Assembly: GCF_900115675.1 (NCBI RefSeq)
Contig: NZ_FOXI01000001.1
Span: 434,001-498,000, forward strand
DNA: 64,000 bases
Reading direction: 5' to 3'
DNA from: Halolamina pelagica
GTDB lineage: Archaea; Halobacteriota; Halobacteria; Halobacteriales; Haloferacaceae
In this document: positions 25,525 to 34,542 of the stretch, one piece after another
Layout: each line of letters opens with the position of its first letter
Numbering within the stretch: the stretch's first letter is position 1
The notes under the pieces: generated by a model
What the model saw: only the letters and a program-made list of their open reading frames with translations
What the model was told of the DNA's origin: nothing
Databases searched by the model: none
Position numbers and translations under genes: made by a program

Positions 25525-26018
25525 GCACGCACCTCCAGCCAGTAGGTCGTCCCGTCGATGGCGACCGTCCGGCGGGCCGTGGTCACCGAGACGCCGCTCG
25601 GTGGATCGCTCCCGGCCGCGAGGGTCGTGCCGTCGACGACGGCGGCGCCGCCGCCCGTGTTCTCGATCCGGATCTGCATCGCCTGTCCGGGCTCGAGGGC
25701 GAACATCCCCTGTATCGTGGTCGCGTCCGTGTCGAACCGGCAGTCCGACGGGACCGTGGTCCCGCCGTCCAACTGGTCGAAGAAGGCGACCGTGCAGTTG
25801 CGATCGAGCAGGTACGGCTCGTCGGGGGCGCCCAGCCGCTCGGTCGCCACCGAGGTCGCGACGCGGTCCGCGATCTGGGCGTCGCCGGCGCCGACGAACG
25901 GCGCGAACATCCCCGGGATGGTGGCGACGACGAACGTGACCGCGACGAGGAAGATCCCCACGCCGATGGCGTAGTCGAGCACGGTCTGCCCGCGTTCGTC
26001 GTCGACGGGGCGGCTCAC
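25518..26018 (-). CDS. Pilin-like protein (probably DUF7287 family)
   Basis: A 166-residue protein, GTG start, N-terminus VSRPVDDERGQTVLDYAIGV. The cut after Arg9-Gly10 would place Gln at +1 and Asp at +5, the place where type IV pilins carry Glu. A hydrophobic helix follows. The mature domain contains two Cys (NCTVAF and SDCRF) that could form an extracellular disulfide. It overlaps the pilC stop in a GTGA arrangement. Of the five pilin-like proteins it is the closest to a classical pilin. Confidence 0.72.
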   Translation of the reverse strand: MSRPVDDERGQTVLDYAIGVGIFLVAVTFVVATIPGMFAPFVGAGDAQIADRVATSVATERLGAPDEPYLLDRNCTVAFFDQLDGGTTVPSDCRFDTDATTIQGMFALEPGQAMQIRIENTGGGAAVVDGTTLAAGSDPPSGVSVTTARRTVAIDGTTYWLEVRAW

Positions 26019-28036
26019 ACTACCACCACCCAGACCGCCAGCGCCAGCGTCTGCAGGATCACGACGAACTTCACGCCGGAGATGATCTGGGCGTCGCGGA
26101 TGTAGCCCGAGATGAACCCCGAGAGCACCGCCTGCAGCGTCACCGCGTGCAGGAACAGCAGCGAGAGCAGTTGGGTGTCGATGCTGGCGCCGAAGCTCAG
26201 CCCGCCGGCGCTGCCGCCCCCACCGCCGCCCATCCCCGCCATCGTGTCGAGGAACTGCACCTTCAGGATCGCCATCACCGCGAGCAGCGTGATGTACGTC
26301 ATCAGGATGATCGCGACCTGCATCCGCGTCCGCGACTTCCGCTCGCGCTCGATGTCGTCCTGGTTCTCCGAGGACTGCGCGGCCGTCGAGAGCACGTCGG
26401 TGATCTGGCTCGACGCCTCCTGGGCCTCCGCGATCAGCTTGATCGTCCGGGCCAGCCGGGGGATGTGGTACTTGTTGTTGAACTCGACCATCGCCCCCCG
26501 CAGGCTCATCCCGTAGTTCACCTTCGCGTACATCACCTCGAACTCGTCGGCGAGTTTCCCCGTCGACGTGTCGGCGACGGTCTCGATCGACTCGAGCAGC
26601 GTCTGGCCCGTGTCGTTGGCCGAGGAGAGCTTCCGGAGGTTCTCGGAGAGTTTCCCGGTGATCGACCGCCGCGTCATCCCGTTCCACTCGTAGAAGAACG
26701 CCAGCGGCACGAGCGTCATGTAGGAGGGGACGTAGAACCAGACGACCGTTCCCCAGATCGGGTTCGCGATCATCCCGTCCCACGTCGTCGGCATCGAGCC
26801 GTCGACGAACAGCACGCCCATCACGGCCAGCGCCGTCGGCACCGTGAGCGCCAGCGTGAACAGCGGGTTGTCCCGGAAGAAGAGCTGGGGCGCCGAAAGC
26901 AGCTGCTTGGTCTTGTAGTTCCCCTCGCGGGACTTGATGCGGTTGAAGACGCTGAACCCCCCCGTGAACGACTCGATCAGCCCGAGGTGGAACAGCCCCT
27001 CGTCCTGGCTGGCCTCGAGTCGCTCGTTGCCCGTCCCCGGCGAGAGGTAGCCGTCGCCGGTCTCGTCCTGCTTCACCGTCGAGATCAGCACCAGAAAGCC
27101 CACCCCGATCAGCGGGATCAGGGCGTAGACGGTGCCGTAGATCAGCTGCTCCCGGCCGCTGCCCATCATGCTCATCACGACGAGGATGATGATGAGCAGC
27201 AGGGGGAACAGCGAGAGGGTCATGTACATCTCGCCGAACAGCTCCAGGGTCTCCAGCGTGGTCTCCTGCTCCTGTTTGGCGGTGCGCATGTGCTTCTCCT
27301 TCTTGTCGTAGAGGAACTGCTCCATGTCGCCCCCGGAGTTGATGATCGAGAGCATGTCCGTGAGGAACTGGGAGAGTTCGTCGCTGGGCGTCTCCATCGA
27401 CTGCTTGCGCACCGCGTTCCGGTAGTCGGTGCCGAAGTACTCCGTCTCGTTGACGATGCTCTGGAACTCCTTCGCCACCTCGCCGTACGTGTCGTCGGCC
27501 TCGGCCATCGACTCGAGGATCTCGAGTTGGTTCAGTCCCCCGACGGAGAGCGCGTACATGTAGGAGACGGAGTCCGAGAGCAGCATGTTGATCTCCCGCT
27601 TGCGCGTCGAGGCCCGGGAGTAGGGGATCGCCACGATCGTCCCGAACCCCATCCCGAAGCCGATGCTGCCGAACACGAGCCCCGACAGCAGGATCACCGC
27701 CGGCACCGTCGCCGCCTTCAGCGCCGCCGCCATCTCGGCGCTCCCGACGGGGATTCCGAGACTGAGAGCCTCGGGGGAGATCAGCCCGAACTCGAACACG
27801 GCCCACCCGAGCAGGCTCCCGACCAGCCAGAGCGCGCCGCCGACGAACATGCCGACGGCGAGCGCCCGCGAGAGGTAGAGTTCGACCGCCTGGTTCATCC
27901 GGGCCTCGGTCAGTTTCCCCTCGACGTCGCTGACGAAGTCCCCCTCCGAGTTGAACAGGAGCTCGTACAGCGGGTAGAACGCGTCCGCCAGCGCACCCGA
28001 GTCGCCGTCGCGGCCCTCGCCGAGTTCGAGGCTCAT
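26015..28036 (-). CDS. pilC: Pilus assembly membrane protein, PilC/TadC type
   Basis: A 673-residue polytopic protein, the platform of the archaeal type IV pilus machine. It holds two T2SSF (GspF-type) domains: the first around residues 130-260 (MLLSDSVSYMYALSVGGLNQ, then GEVAKEFQSIVNET), the second around 470-570 (SANDTGQTLLESIETVADTS). Each is followed by membrane segments such as LFPLLLIIILVVMSMMG. The doubled arrangement is usual for archaeal PilC/FlaJ relatives of this length. Its ATG directly follows the pilB TAG, and its end overlaps the first pilin-like gene. Confidence 0.88.
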   Translation of the reverse strand: MSLELGEGRDGDSGALADAFYPLYELLFNSEGDFVSDVEGKLTEARMNQAVELYLSRALAVGMFVGGALWLVGSLLGWAVFEFGLISPEALSLGIPVGSAEMAAALKAATVPAVILLSGLVFGSIGFGMGFGTIVAIPYSRASTRKREINMLLSDSVSYMYALSVGGLNQLEILESMAEADDTYGEVAKEFQSIVNETEYFGTDYRNAVRKQSMETPSDELSQFLTDMLSIINSGGDMEQFLYDKKEKHMRTAKQEQETTLETLELFGEMYMTLSLFPLLLIIILVVMSMMGSGREQLIYGTVYALIPLIGVGFLVLISTVKQDETGDGYLSPGTGNERLEASQDEGLFHLGLIESFTGGFSVFNRIKSREGNYKTKQLLSAPQLFFRDNPLFTLALTVPTALAVMGVLFVDGSMPTTWDGMIANPIWGTVVWFYVPSYMTLVPLAFFYEWNGMTRRSITGKLSENLRKLSSANDTGQTLLESIETVADTSTGKLADEFEVMYAKVNYGMSLRGAMVEFNNKYHIPRLARTIKLIAEAQEASSQITDVLSTAAQSSENQDDIERERKSRTRMQVAIILMTYITLLAVMAILKVQFLDTMAGMGGGGGGSAGGLSFGASIDTQLLSLLFLHAVTLQAVLSGFISGYIRDAQIISGVKFVVILQTLALAVWVVVV

Positions 28037-31000
28037 CTACTCTTCGCCCTCCTCGTCGAGTGACCACGAGTCGATATCGACGCCGTCGTCCGAGCCGTCG
28101 CTGGGGTCGTCGTCCTCGTCATCGTCCTCCTCGGGCACGCCAAGGAACAGGTCGTCGGGGTCGTCGGCGTCGTCCGACTCGAACAGCGGCTCGTCGTCGT
28201 CGGAGCCGAAGGTCAGATCGCTCGGATCGTCCCGCTCGTCGGACGGGTCTTCCTCCCACTGGATCGCCGGCTCGTCGGACTCGAGGTCCGCCGAGTCCGT
28301 GTCGTCGGACTCCTCCCCGAACTGGATGGGGGGCTGGCTCGGGTCGTCGTCGCCGGGGTCGTCCCACCCGAGCGGCTCGCCGTCCGACCGATCGCCAGGT
28401 GACTCCCCGTCGTCGAACCGGTCGGTGGCCGACCCGTTCCCGAACGTCTCCTCGGCGGCCGGTTCCTCGTCGAAGGGATCGTCGGTGGCCGGTTCGTCCT
28501 CGGACGGTTCGTTCGGGTCCGGGGCGTCCACGGACTGCGTGTCGGTGGCCAGTTCGTCGTCCGGCCGTTCGTCCAGCGCGGGTTCGGACCCGCTGTCCGC
28601 GGGCGACTCCGCAGCGAACGGGTCCTCGATCGGTCCGTCCCCGTCGAACTGCTCGTCGGCGGGCGTCCGGTCGCCGAATACGTCGCCGTTCGCCCGCTCG
28701 TCGTCGGGGCGGTCGCCGGCGGGCGTCTGATCCGCGACCCCGTCGTCGGAGTCGTGGACCTCGAACCCGTCGTCGGCAGGGGCGGCATCACCGGGCCCAC
28801 CGTCGACGGGCCGATCGGCCGCGGAGTGTCCCTCAGCACTCGGCTCCCCGTCCGACGTTCCGCCGGCGCCGTTGTCGTCGACGGACTGCGAAGCCGTGTC
28901 GTCGGGCGCCTGATCCGGTTCCGTACGGTCCGACGGCCCCTCGGCGGGTGCTTCGTCGTCCGCCGCGGCGGCGGCGTCGGAGTCCGGCAGTTGGTCGTCG
29001 CCGGGTTCGAGTTCGGGCGTCGGGTCGTCGTCCGCCTCGTCGATCGCGTTTCGCTCGTCGCTTCCCCCGTCGATCGCGTCGCGATCGGGGCCGTCGTCGA
29101 CGTCGACGCCTTCGTCGGCCCCGGCGGGCAGTTCGCCGGCGGCGTCGGGAGTCGCCTCGACGTTCCCCTGGGGCTGGGTGTCGACCAGGGCGTCGGCCAC
29201 CTCGTCCGGGGTCTCGCCGTAGTACTGCTCGAACAGCTCCTCCTCCGCCCGCTCGAGGATCTCCTCGGTCTCGGCGAGGATCTCGTCGTTGGGTTCGGGC
29301 CGGGGGACCATCTCCTCCTTCTCGGGGTCGATGTCGATCAGCACGGACTCCATCTCCCGGAGGTCTTCGAGGGAGGCCTCGAGCTGATCGTTGGCCATCA
29401 GCGAGAGGATCGTCTCGGGGTCGTTGATGAACGCCTGGAACGTCGCCGCCACCTGCGTGTAGGTGTTGAGCCCCTCGTGGATCAGGTAGGCCAGCACCGT
29501 CCGGCGTTTGAACATCTCCAGATCCAGCTTCTCGCGGTCCCACCCGCGATCGAACATGATCTCGTCCAGCGTGTTCGAGTCGCCCATCTTCAGGAACTCG
29601 TCGGTCTCGGCCTGCCACTGGTAGACGTCCTGGACGTTGATCTCGTCGTTCTCGGCGTCGTAGTGGTTGATCTCGGTCAGCGACTTGTTCCGGCGCACCT
29701 TCTGGCCCTGCACCCGGGTTGAGGTCTGGACCGACACCAGGTCCAGCGCCGTGAACATCGTCTTCGAGACGTTGATCGGTTCGGTGGTGAAGCGCTTCAG
29801 CACCTCGCCGACGTTGTCGGCGTGGAACGTCGTGTACGTCGTGTGCCCCGTGGACATGACCTGGAACAGCGTCCGTCCCTCCTCGCCACGGATCTCGCCC
29901 ATCACGATGTAGTCCGGACGCTGGCGGAGCGCGGCCTCCAGCAGGTCGAACTCGTCCACGTCGCCCTTGTCGTCGTCGCTGAAGGAGGGTCGGGTCACCG
30001 ACGCGATCCAGTTGCGCTGGGGCAGTTCGACCTCGCGGGTGTCCTCGATGGAGACGATCTTCGTGTTCGACGGGATGAACAGCGAAACCGCGTTCAGCGA
30101 GGTCGTCTTCCCGGACGCCGTCCCGCCCGCGAAGATGAGCGACTTGTGGTTCTCGATACAGAGCCAGAGGAACGCCATCTCGCCGAGGCTGAACGTCTGC
30201 CAGTTGATGAGATCCACCGGCGTGAACGGCACGTCCTTGAACTGCCGGATCGTGTAGTTCGTCCCGTGGTCCGACACTTCCCGCCCGAGGGTCAGTTGGG
30301 CACGCGAGCCGTCGGGGAGCGTGGCGTCGACCTGTGGCCGGCGTTTGGAGATCCCCTTCCCGGAGCGCTGGGCGAGTTTGACGACGAAGTCGTCGAGTTC
30401 GTCCTCGCCGTGGTAGACGTTGGTGATGATCTGCTCGTAGTCGGAGTGGTAGACGAAGACGGGCGAGTTGTACCCGTCACACGAGATGTCCTCGACGTTG
30501 ATGTCGTGTTTGATGCCGTCGATGCGCTCGTAGCCGATGAAGTCCCGTTCGAGGTAGTACAGCAGCTTCTCGACCTGGTACTCGTTGAGGATGTCGGCGT
30601 CCTCCTCGAGCAGCACCGGCTCGGGCCGGACCTCGATCCCCTGGAGCTGTCTGACGCCGTCGACGGGCTCCTGGTACCCCAGCAGGTCGACGACGCGCCC
30701 GGCGACGCCGCTCTCGGGATCGAGCCCGAACGTGTCGGCGACGCGGTTACCGAGCCCGTCGCCCTCGCCGTCGTCGTTCGGTTCCTCGTAGAGATCGTAG
30801 CGGTCGAGTAGCTCCCGCGTCTTGTTCTCGATCACCGATCGGCGGTGGTCCTCGTCGCCGGCGGTCCCGCCCTCGTCCTCGTACTTGATCGACGCCCGGA
30901 GCTTGTCGGTCAGGTACTCCGAGAGCTCGGACTCGATCTCGGTCAGGTGGGGCTGGACGACGTAGTACTTGATCTCGTTCTCCTTCGTGGAGTGGAAGAT

Positions 31001-31744
31001 CACCACGAAGGAGAATGGTTTGTTCACCCAGTAGCGGTCCCGCTCCTCGAAGTGGTGTTTCTTCGCGAGCGGGACGGTCTTCTCCAGGTCGTAGCGGTTG
31101 GCGACGGTGGTTCGCCCCTGCGGGTCCGAGAAGAAGGCGTCCTCGTCGACCTCCCCGTCGACGTTCACCGTCCGCTCGTCGATCAGCTCCTGTAGTTCTT
31201 CGCCGGCCCGCTCGCAGTCGGCCATCGTCGCGTCGAGCGACTCCGGCGGGACCCCCAACGCCGCCTCGGCGTCGAACGCCTCGGGTTCGCCCTCGGCGTC
31301 GGTCGGCGGGTCGCCGTTCTCGTCGTAGAAGTACTCCCGCTTGTAGTCCTCCCAGCCGTAGATGTCCTTGATGACCGGCGTTTCGTCGTAGCCGATCAGC
31401 TCCGAGTAGTCGGTGATGTCCTGTGCCACCATTCCCGCGGCGCCGATGCGCGCCTCGATCTCCCACGGCGGGAACCCCAGGTACTCGCCGGGGTCGACGT
31501 CGGTCCGGTCCCAGTCCTCGCGAGTGAGCGTCCGCTCCTTCTCGCCCCAGCGGTCGCTGCCGGGGGTCTCGTCGAAGCGCTGGTAGAGCGTCCGTGCCGC
31601 CTCCGGTTCCCCGTGCTCCCGAAGGAAATCGTCCCACGTGTACGACCCGACGACGGCGTCCGGTCCGTCGTCGGTGGGTTCGGCCGGCTCCTGGACCTCG
31701 CCGTCAAGCGGGCTCGGAGTGGAGTCACCCTCGTCGGTAGCCAT
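28037..31744 (-). CDS. pilB: Type IV pilus assembly ATPase PilB with very long acidic tail
   Basis: A 1235-residue secretion ATPase that drives pilus assembly at the cytoplasmic face. After a haloarchaeal N-terminal region come Walker A AGGTASGKTTSL (about 539-550), the Asp-box region KIVSIEDTREVELPQRNW, Walker B with VMGEIRGEEGRTLFQVMSTG, and the His box GHTTYTTFHADN. The enzyme core ends at about 850. A tail of about 380 residues follows, nearly all Asp, Glu, Ser, Pro, Gly and Ala, with small aromatic patches near the end (PIQFGEESDD, AIQWEEDPSD, PLFESDD, DLFLGVPEE). It is first in the operon. TATA elements are not obvious before its ATG. Confidence 0.88.
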   Translation of the reverse strand: MATDEGDSTPSPLDGEVQEPAEPTDDGPDAVVGSYTWDDFLREHGEPEAARTLYQRFDETPGSDRWGEKERTLTREDWDRTDVDPGEYLGFPPWEIEARIGAAGMVAQDITDYSELIGYDETPVIKDIYGWEDYKREYFYDENGDPPTDAEGEPEAFDAEAALGVPPESLDATMADCERAGEELQELIDERTVNVDGEVDEDAFFSDPQGRTTVANRYDLEKTVPLAKKHHFEERDRYWVNKPFSFVVIFHSTKENEIKYYVVQPHLTEIESELSEYLTDKLRASIKYEDEGGTAGDEDHRRSVIENKTRELLDRYDLYEEPNDDGEGDGLGNRVADTFGLDPESGVAGRVVDLLGYQEPVDGVRQLQGIEVRPEPVLLEEDADILNEYQVEKLLYYLERDFIGYERIDGIKHDINVEDISCDGYNSPVFVYHSDYEQIITNVYHGEDELDDFVVKLAQRSGKGISKRRPQVDATLPDGSRAQLTLGREVSDHGTNYTIRQFKDVPFTPVDLINWQTFSLGEMAFLWLCIENHKSLIFAGGTASGKTTSLNAVSLFIPSNTKIVSIEDTREVELPQRNWIASVTRPSFSDDDKGDVDEFDLLEAALRQRPDYIVMGEIRGEEGRTLFQVMSTGHTTYTTFHADNVGEVLKRFTTEPINVSKTMFTALDLVSVQTSTRVQGQKVRRNKSLTEINHYDAENDEINVQDVYQWQAETDEFLKMGDSNTLDEIMFDRGWDREKLDLEMFKRRTVLAYLIHEGLNTYTQVAATFQAFINDPETILSLMANDQLEASLEDLREMESVLIDIDPEKEEMVPRPEPNDEILAETEEILERAEEELFEQYYGETPDEVADALVDTQPQGNVEATPDAAGELPAGADEGVDVDDGPDRDAIDGGSDERNAIDEADDDPTPELEPGDDQLPDSDAAAAADDEAPAEGPSDRTEPDQAPDDTASQSVDDNGAGGTSDGEPSAEGHSAADRPVDGGPGDAAPADDGFEVHDSDDGVADQTPAGDRPDDERANGDVFGDRTPADEQFDGDGPIEDPFAAESPADSGSEPALDERPDDELATDTQSVDAPDPNEPSEDEPATDDPFDEEPAAEETFGNGSATDRFDDGESPGDRSDGEPLGWDDPGDDDPSQPPIQFGEESDDTDSADLESDEPAIQWEEDPSDERDDPSDLTFGSDDDEPLFESDDADDPDDLFLGVPEEDDDEDDDPSDGSDDGVDIDSWSLDEEGEE

Positions 31745-31851
31745 TGACTACAGGCTGAAGCCCCGAACGCAAAAAGTCACCCCTGGGAGTATCAACTCGG
31801 AGAACGACGCCGCCACCGAAGCCATTTCCTTCCGGTCGCCGTAGCCCGGGT

Positions 31852-32442
31852 ATGCGCGATCTCGACGAGACGGACCTCCGGATCATCGAACTGCTCGCGG
31901 CGGACGCCCGTCAGCCGTACAGCGACATCGGCGACGACGTGGGGCTGTCTGGGCCTGCAGTCTCGGACCGCGTCAAGCGCCTGCAGGACTCCGGCGTCCT
32001 GAAGCGGTTCACCGTCGACGTGGACCGTTCCCAGTTGCGCGCCGGCGTCCCGGTGTTCGTCCGCCTCACCGTCGACAGCGGGATGGCGGGGCTCCGCGAG
32101 CGCGTCTCGTCGGCGAGCGCCGTGGAACACCTGTTCGTGACGGCCGACGGGGAGCTGTTGTTCTACGGTCGCGCGCAGGCCGACGGCGTCCGCGATTGGC
32201 TGGCGGACCTGATCGGCGACGCCGACGTTCGCGAACGGGAGGTCTCGGTCGTCGACGACATGGAGTGGACGCCCGCCCTCGGGGGCGTCGAGTTCGCGCT
32301 CACCTGCGCCGAGTGTGGCAACACGGTCGACAGCGAGGGCGAAACCGAACGGCTCGGCGGCGACGTGTACCACTTCTGTTGCCCCTCGTGTCGCTCCCGG
32401 TTCGTGGAGCGCTACGAACGGATGGAGGCGGGTGCGGAGTAG
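31852..32442 (+). CDS. Lrp/AsnC-type regulator with C-terminal TRASH domain
   Basis: A 196-residue protein. Residues 1-60 are an AsnC winged helix (DLDETDLRIIELLAADARQP, then SDIGDDVGLSGPAVSDRVKR). The middle is an RAM-like effector domain. The last 50 residues are a TRASH metal-binding domain: CAECGNTVDSEGE, then YHFCCPSCRSRFVERYE. In Halobacterium a protein of this architecture controls copper export genes, so a copper or other soft-metal sensor is the best guess. No copper ATPase is visible here. It is divergent from pilB. Confidence 0.82.
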   Translation: MRDLDETDLRIIELLAADARQPYSDIGDDVGLSGPAVSDRVKRLQDSGVLKRFTVDVDRSQLRAGVPVFVRLTVDSGMAGLRERVSSASAVEHLFVTADGELLFYGRAQADGVRDWLADLIGDADVREREVSVVDDMEWTPALGGVEFALTCAECGNTVDSEGETERLGGDVYHFCCPSCRSRFVERYERMEAGAE

Positions 32443-32611
32443 ACGGGCGTGAACGACTGGAGGCCGTGACCGGACGTGGTGGCGGTCGATTCACGGTCGG
32501 ACGTGCCCGCTCACTCCGATCGCATCGAGCGACCTCCCTGTTTCGAATCGGGAGAGTTTGAGTTTTAGGTAGGATCTACGAGGAGAAGCCGTCCCCGAGT
32601 TTTCACCGACG

Positions 32612-32622
32612 ATATTAAATAT
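32612..32622 (+). promoter_or_regulatory. AT-rich promoter of the histidine kinase gene
   Basis: ATATTAAATAT, an 11-base palindrome within a very A/T-rich stretch (about 32609-32642), 32-42 bases before the GTG. It stands out from the GC-rich surroundings. Confidence 0.45.
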
Positions 32623-32653
32623 GAGTATAATAAATGATATGTTGTGAGCACGT

Positions 32654-34135
32654 GTGACAGATACTGCCAACCCTGACGAGGGAATCCAAGCGGTACACGG
32701 GGGACAGGAGTTCCTCGATCACGCTCTTGATGTGCTGGACGACGTCTTCTACGTTCTCGGACCGGACGGTGAACTGCTCCAGTGGAACGACCGAGCGGCT
32801 GAGGTCACGGGATATTCCGAGGACGAAATCGCCGAGATGAACGCTGTCGATTTTCTGGCCGATGACGAGCTGGCCCTCGAAGCGATGGAGGAGACGCTGC
32901 GGACCGGCGAGGGAGTTGTCGAGTCGGACCTCCTCACTGCTGACGGCAGACGGATCCCGTACGAGTTCACCGGCGCACGACTGACCGATGAGCGGGGGGA
33001 AACGGTCGGTATCGCCGGCATCGGCAGGGACATCTCCCGACGTAAGGAGTACGAACACCAACTCACTGCCCTTCACGAGTTCGCAGACGAACTCACGCAG
33101 GTCGATTCGGCCGAAGAAGTCTATCGGCGAACGATCGAAGCGAGCGAAGACATCCTCGAGTTCGACTTGAGTCTCATCAGTATCGAGGAGGACCGGGTAC
33201 TCGATCCAGTCGCCACGTCGTCGGGAATCACCCCCGAGGGGGTAATCGAGATGTCCGTCGATGAGGGAATCGGGGGAAAGACCTATCGAACGGGGCAGAC
33301 GTTCGTCATTGACGACCTTCCAGCCCATCCCGATTCTAAGCCGCAAGGACCCTACGGATCCCTGATTAGCGTTCCGATCGGGGACTACGGTAACTTTCAG
33401 GCCGTTTCGGGAGTGACCGGTGCGTTCGCCGAATCCGATCGGAAACTGGCCGAACTGCTGATCACTCACACCGAAAACGCGTTGGCGCGGCTTTCACGCG
33501 AGACGCAACTCGAACGGCAAGCCGAACAGCTCGAAAAGTTCGCGAAAGTCGCCTCACACGACCTTCGGAACCCGCTGAACGTGGCGCAGGGGCGAATCGA
33601 ACTCGCACAAGAGGGATCCGATACTGAGCATCTGGCGGCGGCCGACAGGGCGGTTGACCGAAGCCTGTGTCTGGTCGAAGACTTGTTGACGTTAGCTCGC
33701 GAGGGAAAGCAGGTTAAGACGCTCGAATCGGTCGATTTAGCGGGGGTAGCGAGAAGGTGTTGGAAGAACGTGGCCACGGACGACGGGGTGCTCGTAGTGG
33801 AGTCCGAACGGACGGTTCGGGCGGATCCCGGCCGGCTGAAACAGCTATTGGAGAATCTGATGCGAAACGCCGTGGAGCACGGTGGGAGCAGTGTCACCGT
33901 CACGATCGGGGACCTGCAGGACGGGTTCTACGTTGCTGATACTGGCCCGGGGATCCCCGAGGCCGACCGTGAGAACGTGTTCGAACCCGGGTACTCGACA
34001 ACCAGTGGTGGAACGGGGTTCGGGTTGAACATCGTCCGGGAGATCTCCGATGCGCATGAGTGGGAGGTCCGGATTCGGGACGCCGACGGGGGAGGGGCAC
34101 GGTTCGAGTTTACGAACGTCGAGGCCGGCTATTGA
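32654..34135 (+). CDS. PAS-GAF sensor histidine kinase
   Basis: A 493-residue soluble kinase with GTG start. A PAS domain spans about 20-135 (LDVLDDVFYVLGPDGELLQW, and GIAGIGRDISRRKEYEHQ as its end), a GAF domain about 150-290 (EEVYRRTIEASEDILEF, then SLISVPIGDYGNFQAVSG). The phospho-acceptor is in KVASHDLRNPLNVAQGR (His at about 302). The ATPase domain has the N box MRNAVEHGG, G1 DTGPGIPEADREN and G2 GTGFGLNIVREISDAHEW. There is no membrane segment and no response regulator nearby. The gene is less GC-rich than its neighbours and lies in a region that looks acquired. Confidence 0.88.
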   Translation: MTDTANPDEGIQAVHGGQEFLDHALDVLDDVFYVLGPDGELLQWNDRAAEVTGYSEDEIAEMNAVDFLADDELALEAMEETLRTGEGVVESDLLTADGRRIPYEFTGARLTDERGETVGIAGIGRDISRRKEYEHQLTALHEFADELTQVDSAEEVYRRTIEASEDILEFDLSLISIEEDRVLDPVATSSGITPEGVIEMSVDEGIGGKTYRTGQTFVIDDLPAHPDSKPQGPYGSLISVPIGDYGNFQAVSGVTGAFAESDRKLAELLITHTENALARLSRETQLERQAEQLEKFAKVASHDLRNPLNVAQGRIELAQEGSDTEHLAAADRAVDRSLCLVEDLLTLAREGKQVKTLESVDLAGVARRCWKNVATDDGVLVVESERTVRADPGRLKQLLENLMRNAVEHGGSSVTVTIGDLQDGFYVADTGPGIPEADRENVFEPGYSTTSGGTGFGLNIVREISDAHEWEVRIRDADGGGARFEFTNVEAGY

Positions 34136-34318
34136 GGGATCCATACCCGCTTCGGGAAAAGTTCAGTCTTTAACCAGGCCCGATAAATATGCAGATCGTC
34201 GTTACGCAACCCCGCTCACCAGTTGTTCCTCACCCAATTCGGTGGTGAGAAATCCGTCTCGATGTGGTAAGTCGCTCCGGTAAATCCAGGAGAGAGTTAC
34301 CGAACGGTCCGCTTCATC

Positions 34319-34471
34319 TCAGAACCGGGAACCAACTTCCATTTTCGTTACCGTGAGGAGGTAGTACGACTCACAGTCACACGAAACTGATGTATCGACA
34401 GCGTTCTGCTGTTCGTCGGGATATACCGAAAGCTCACTGCCACACGAACAGGTGAGAGCGATTCGATCCAT
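34319..34471 (-). CDS. Putative 50-residue double-CxC protein
   Basis: The ORF starts MDRIALTCSCGSELSVY and contains CSC (Cys8, Cys10) and CDC (Cys31, Cys33), two knuckles spaced to bind one zinc, ending in a hydrophobic strand. Many small haloarchaeal zinc proteins look like this and are missed by gene finders. An ATTTATG-like TATA lies about 30-37 bases before the ATG, which supports expression. An upstream in-frame start would add ten residues. No homologue can be confirmed by eye and no function is proposed. Confidence 0.45.
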   Translation of the reverse strand: MDRIALTCSCGSELSVYPDEQQNAVDTSVSCDCESYYLLTVTKMEVGSRF

Positions 34472-34524
34472 GTTAATGAGACAACGGATTCGAACCGCCA
34501 TAAATGTTGGTGAGTATATAGGAA

Positions 34525-34542
34525 GTCGGGTCGCTACCCGAC
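34525..34542. repeat. Perfect 7-base hairpin
   Basis: GTCGGGT, loop CGCT, ACCCGAC. It lies upstream of the double-CxC ORF in the gene-poor stretch. A role as terminator or structured RNA cannot be judged. Confidence 0.4.

Noticed and set aside
25518-28067. 849-residue minus-strand frame covering pilC and the first pilin-like gene
   Set aside because: Only its last 166 residues are a real protein; the part over pilC is out of frame with the T2SSF protein.
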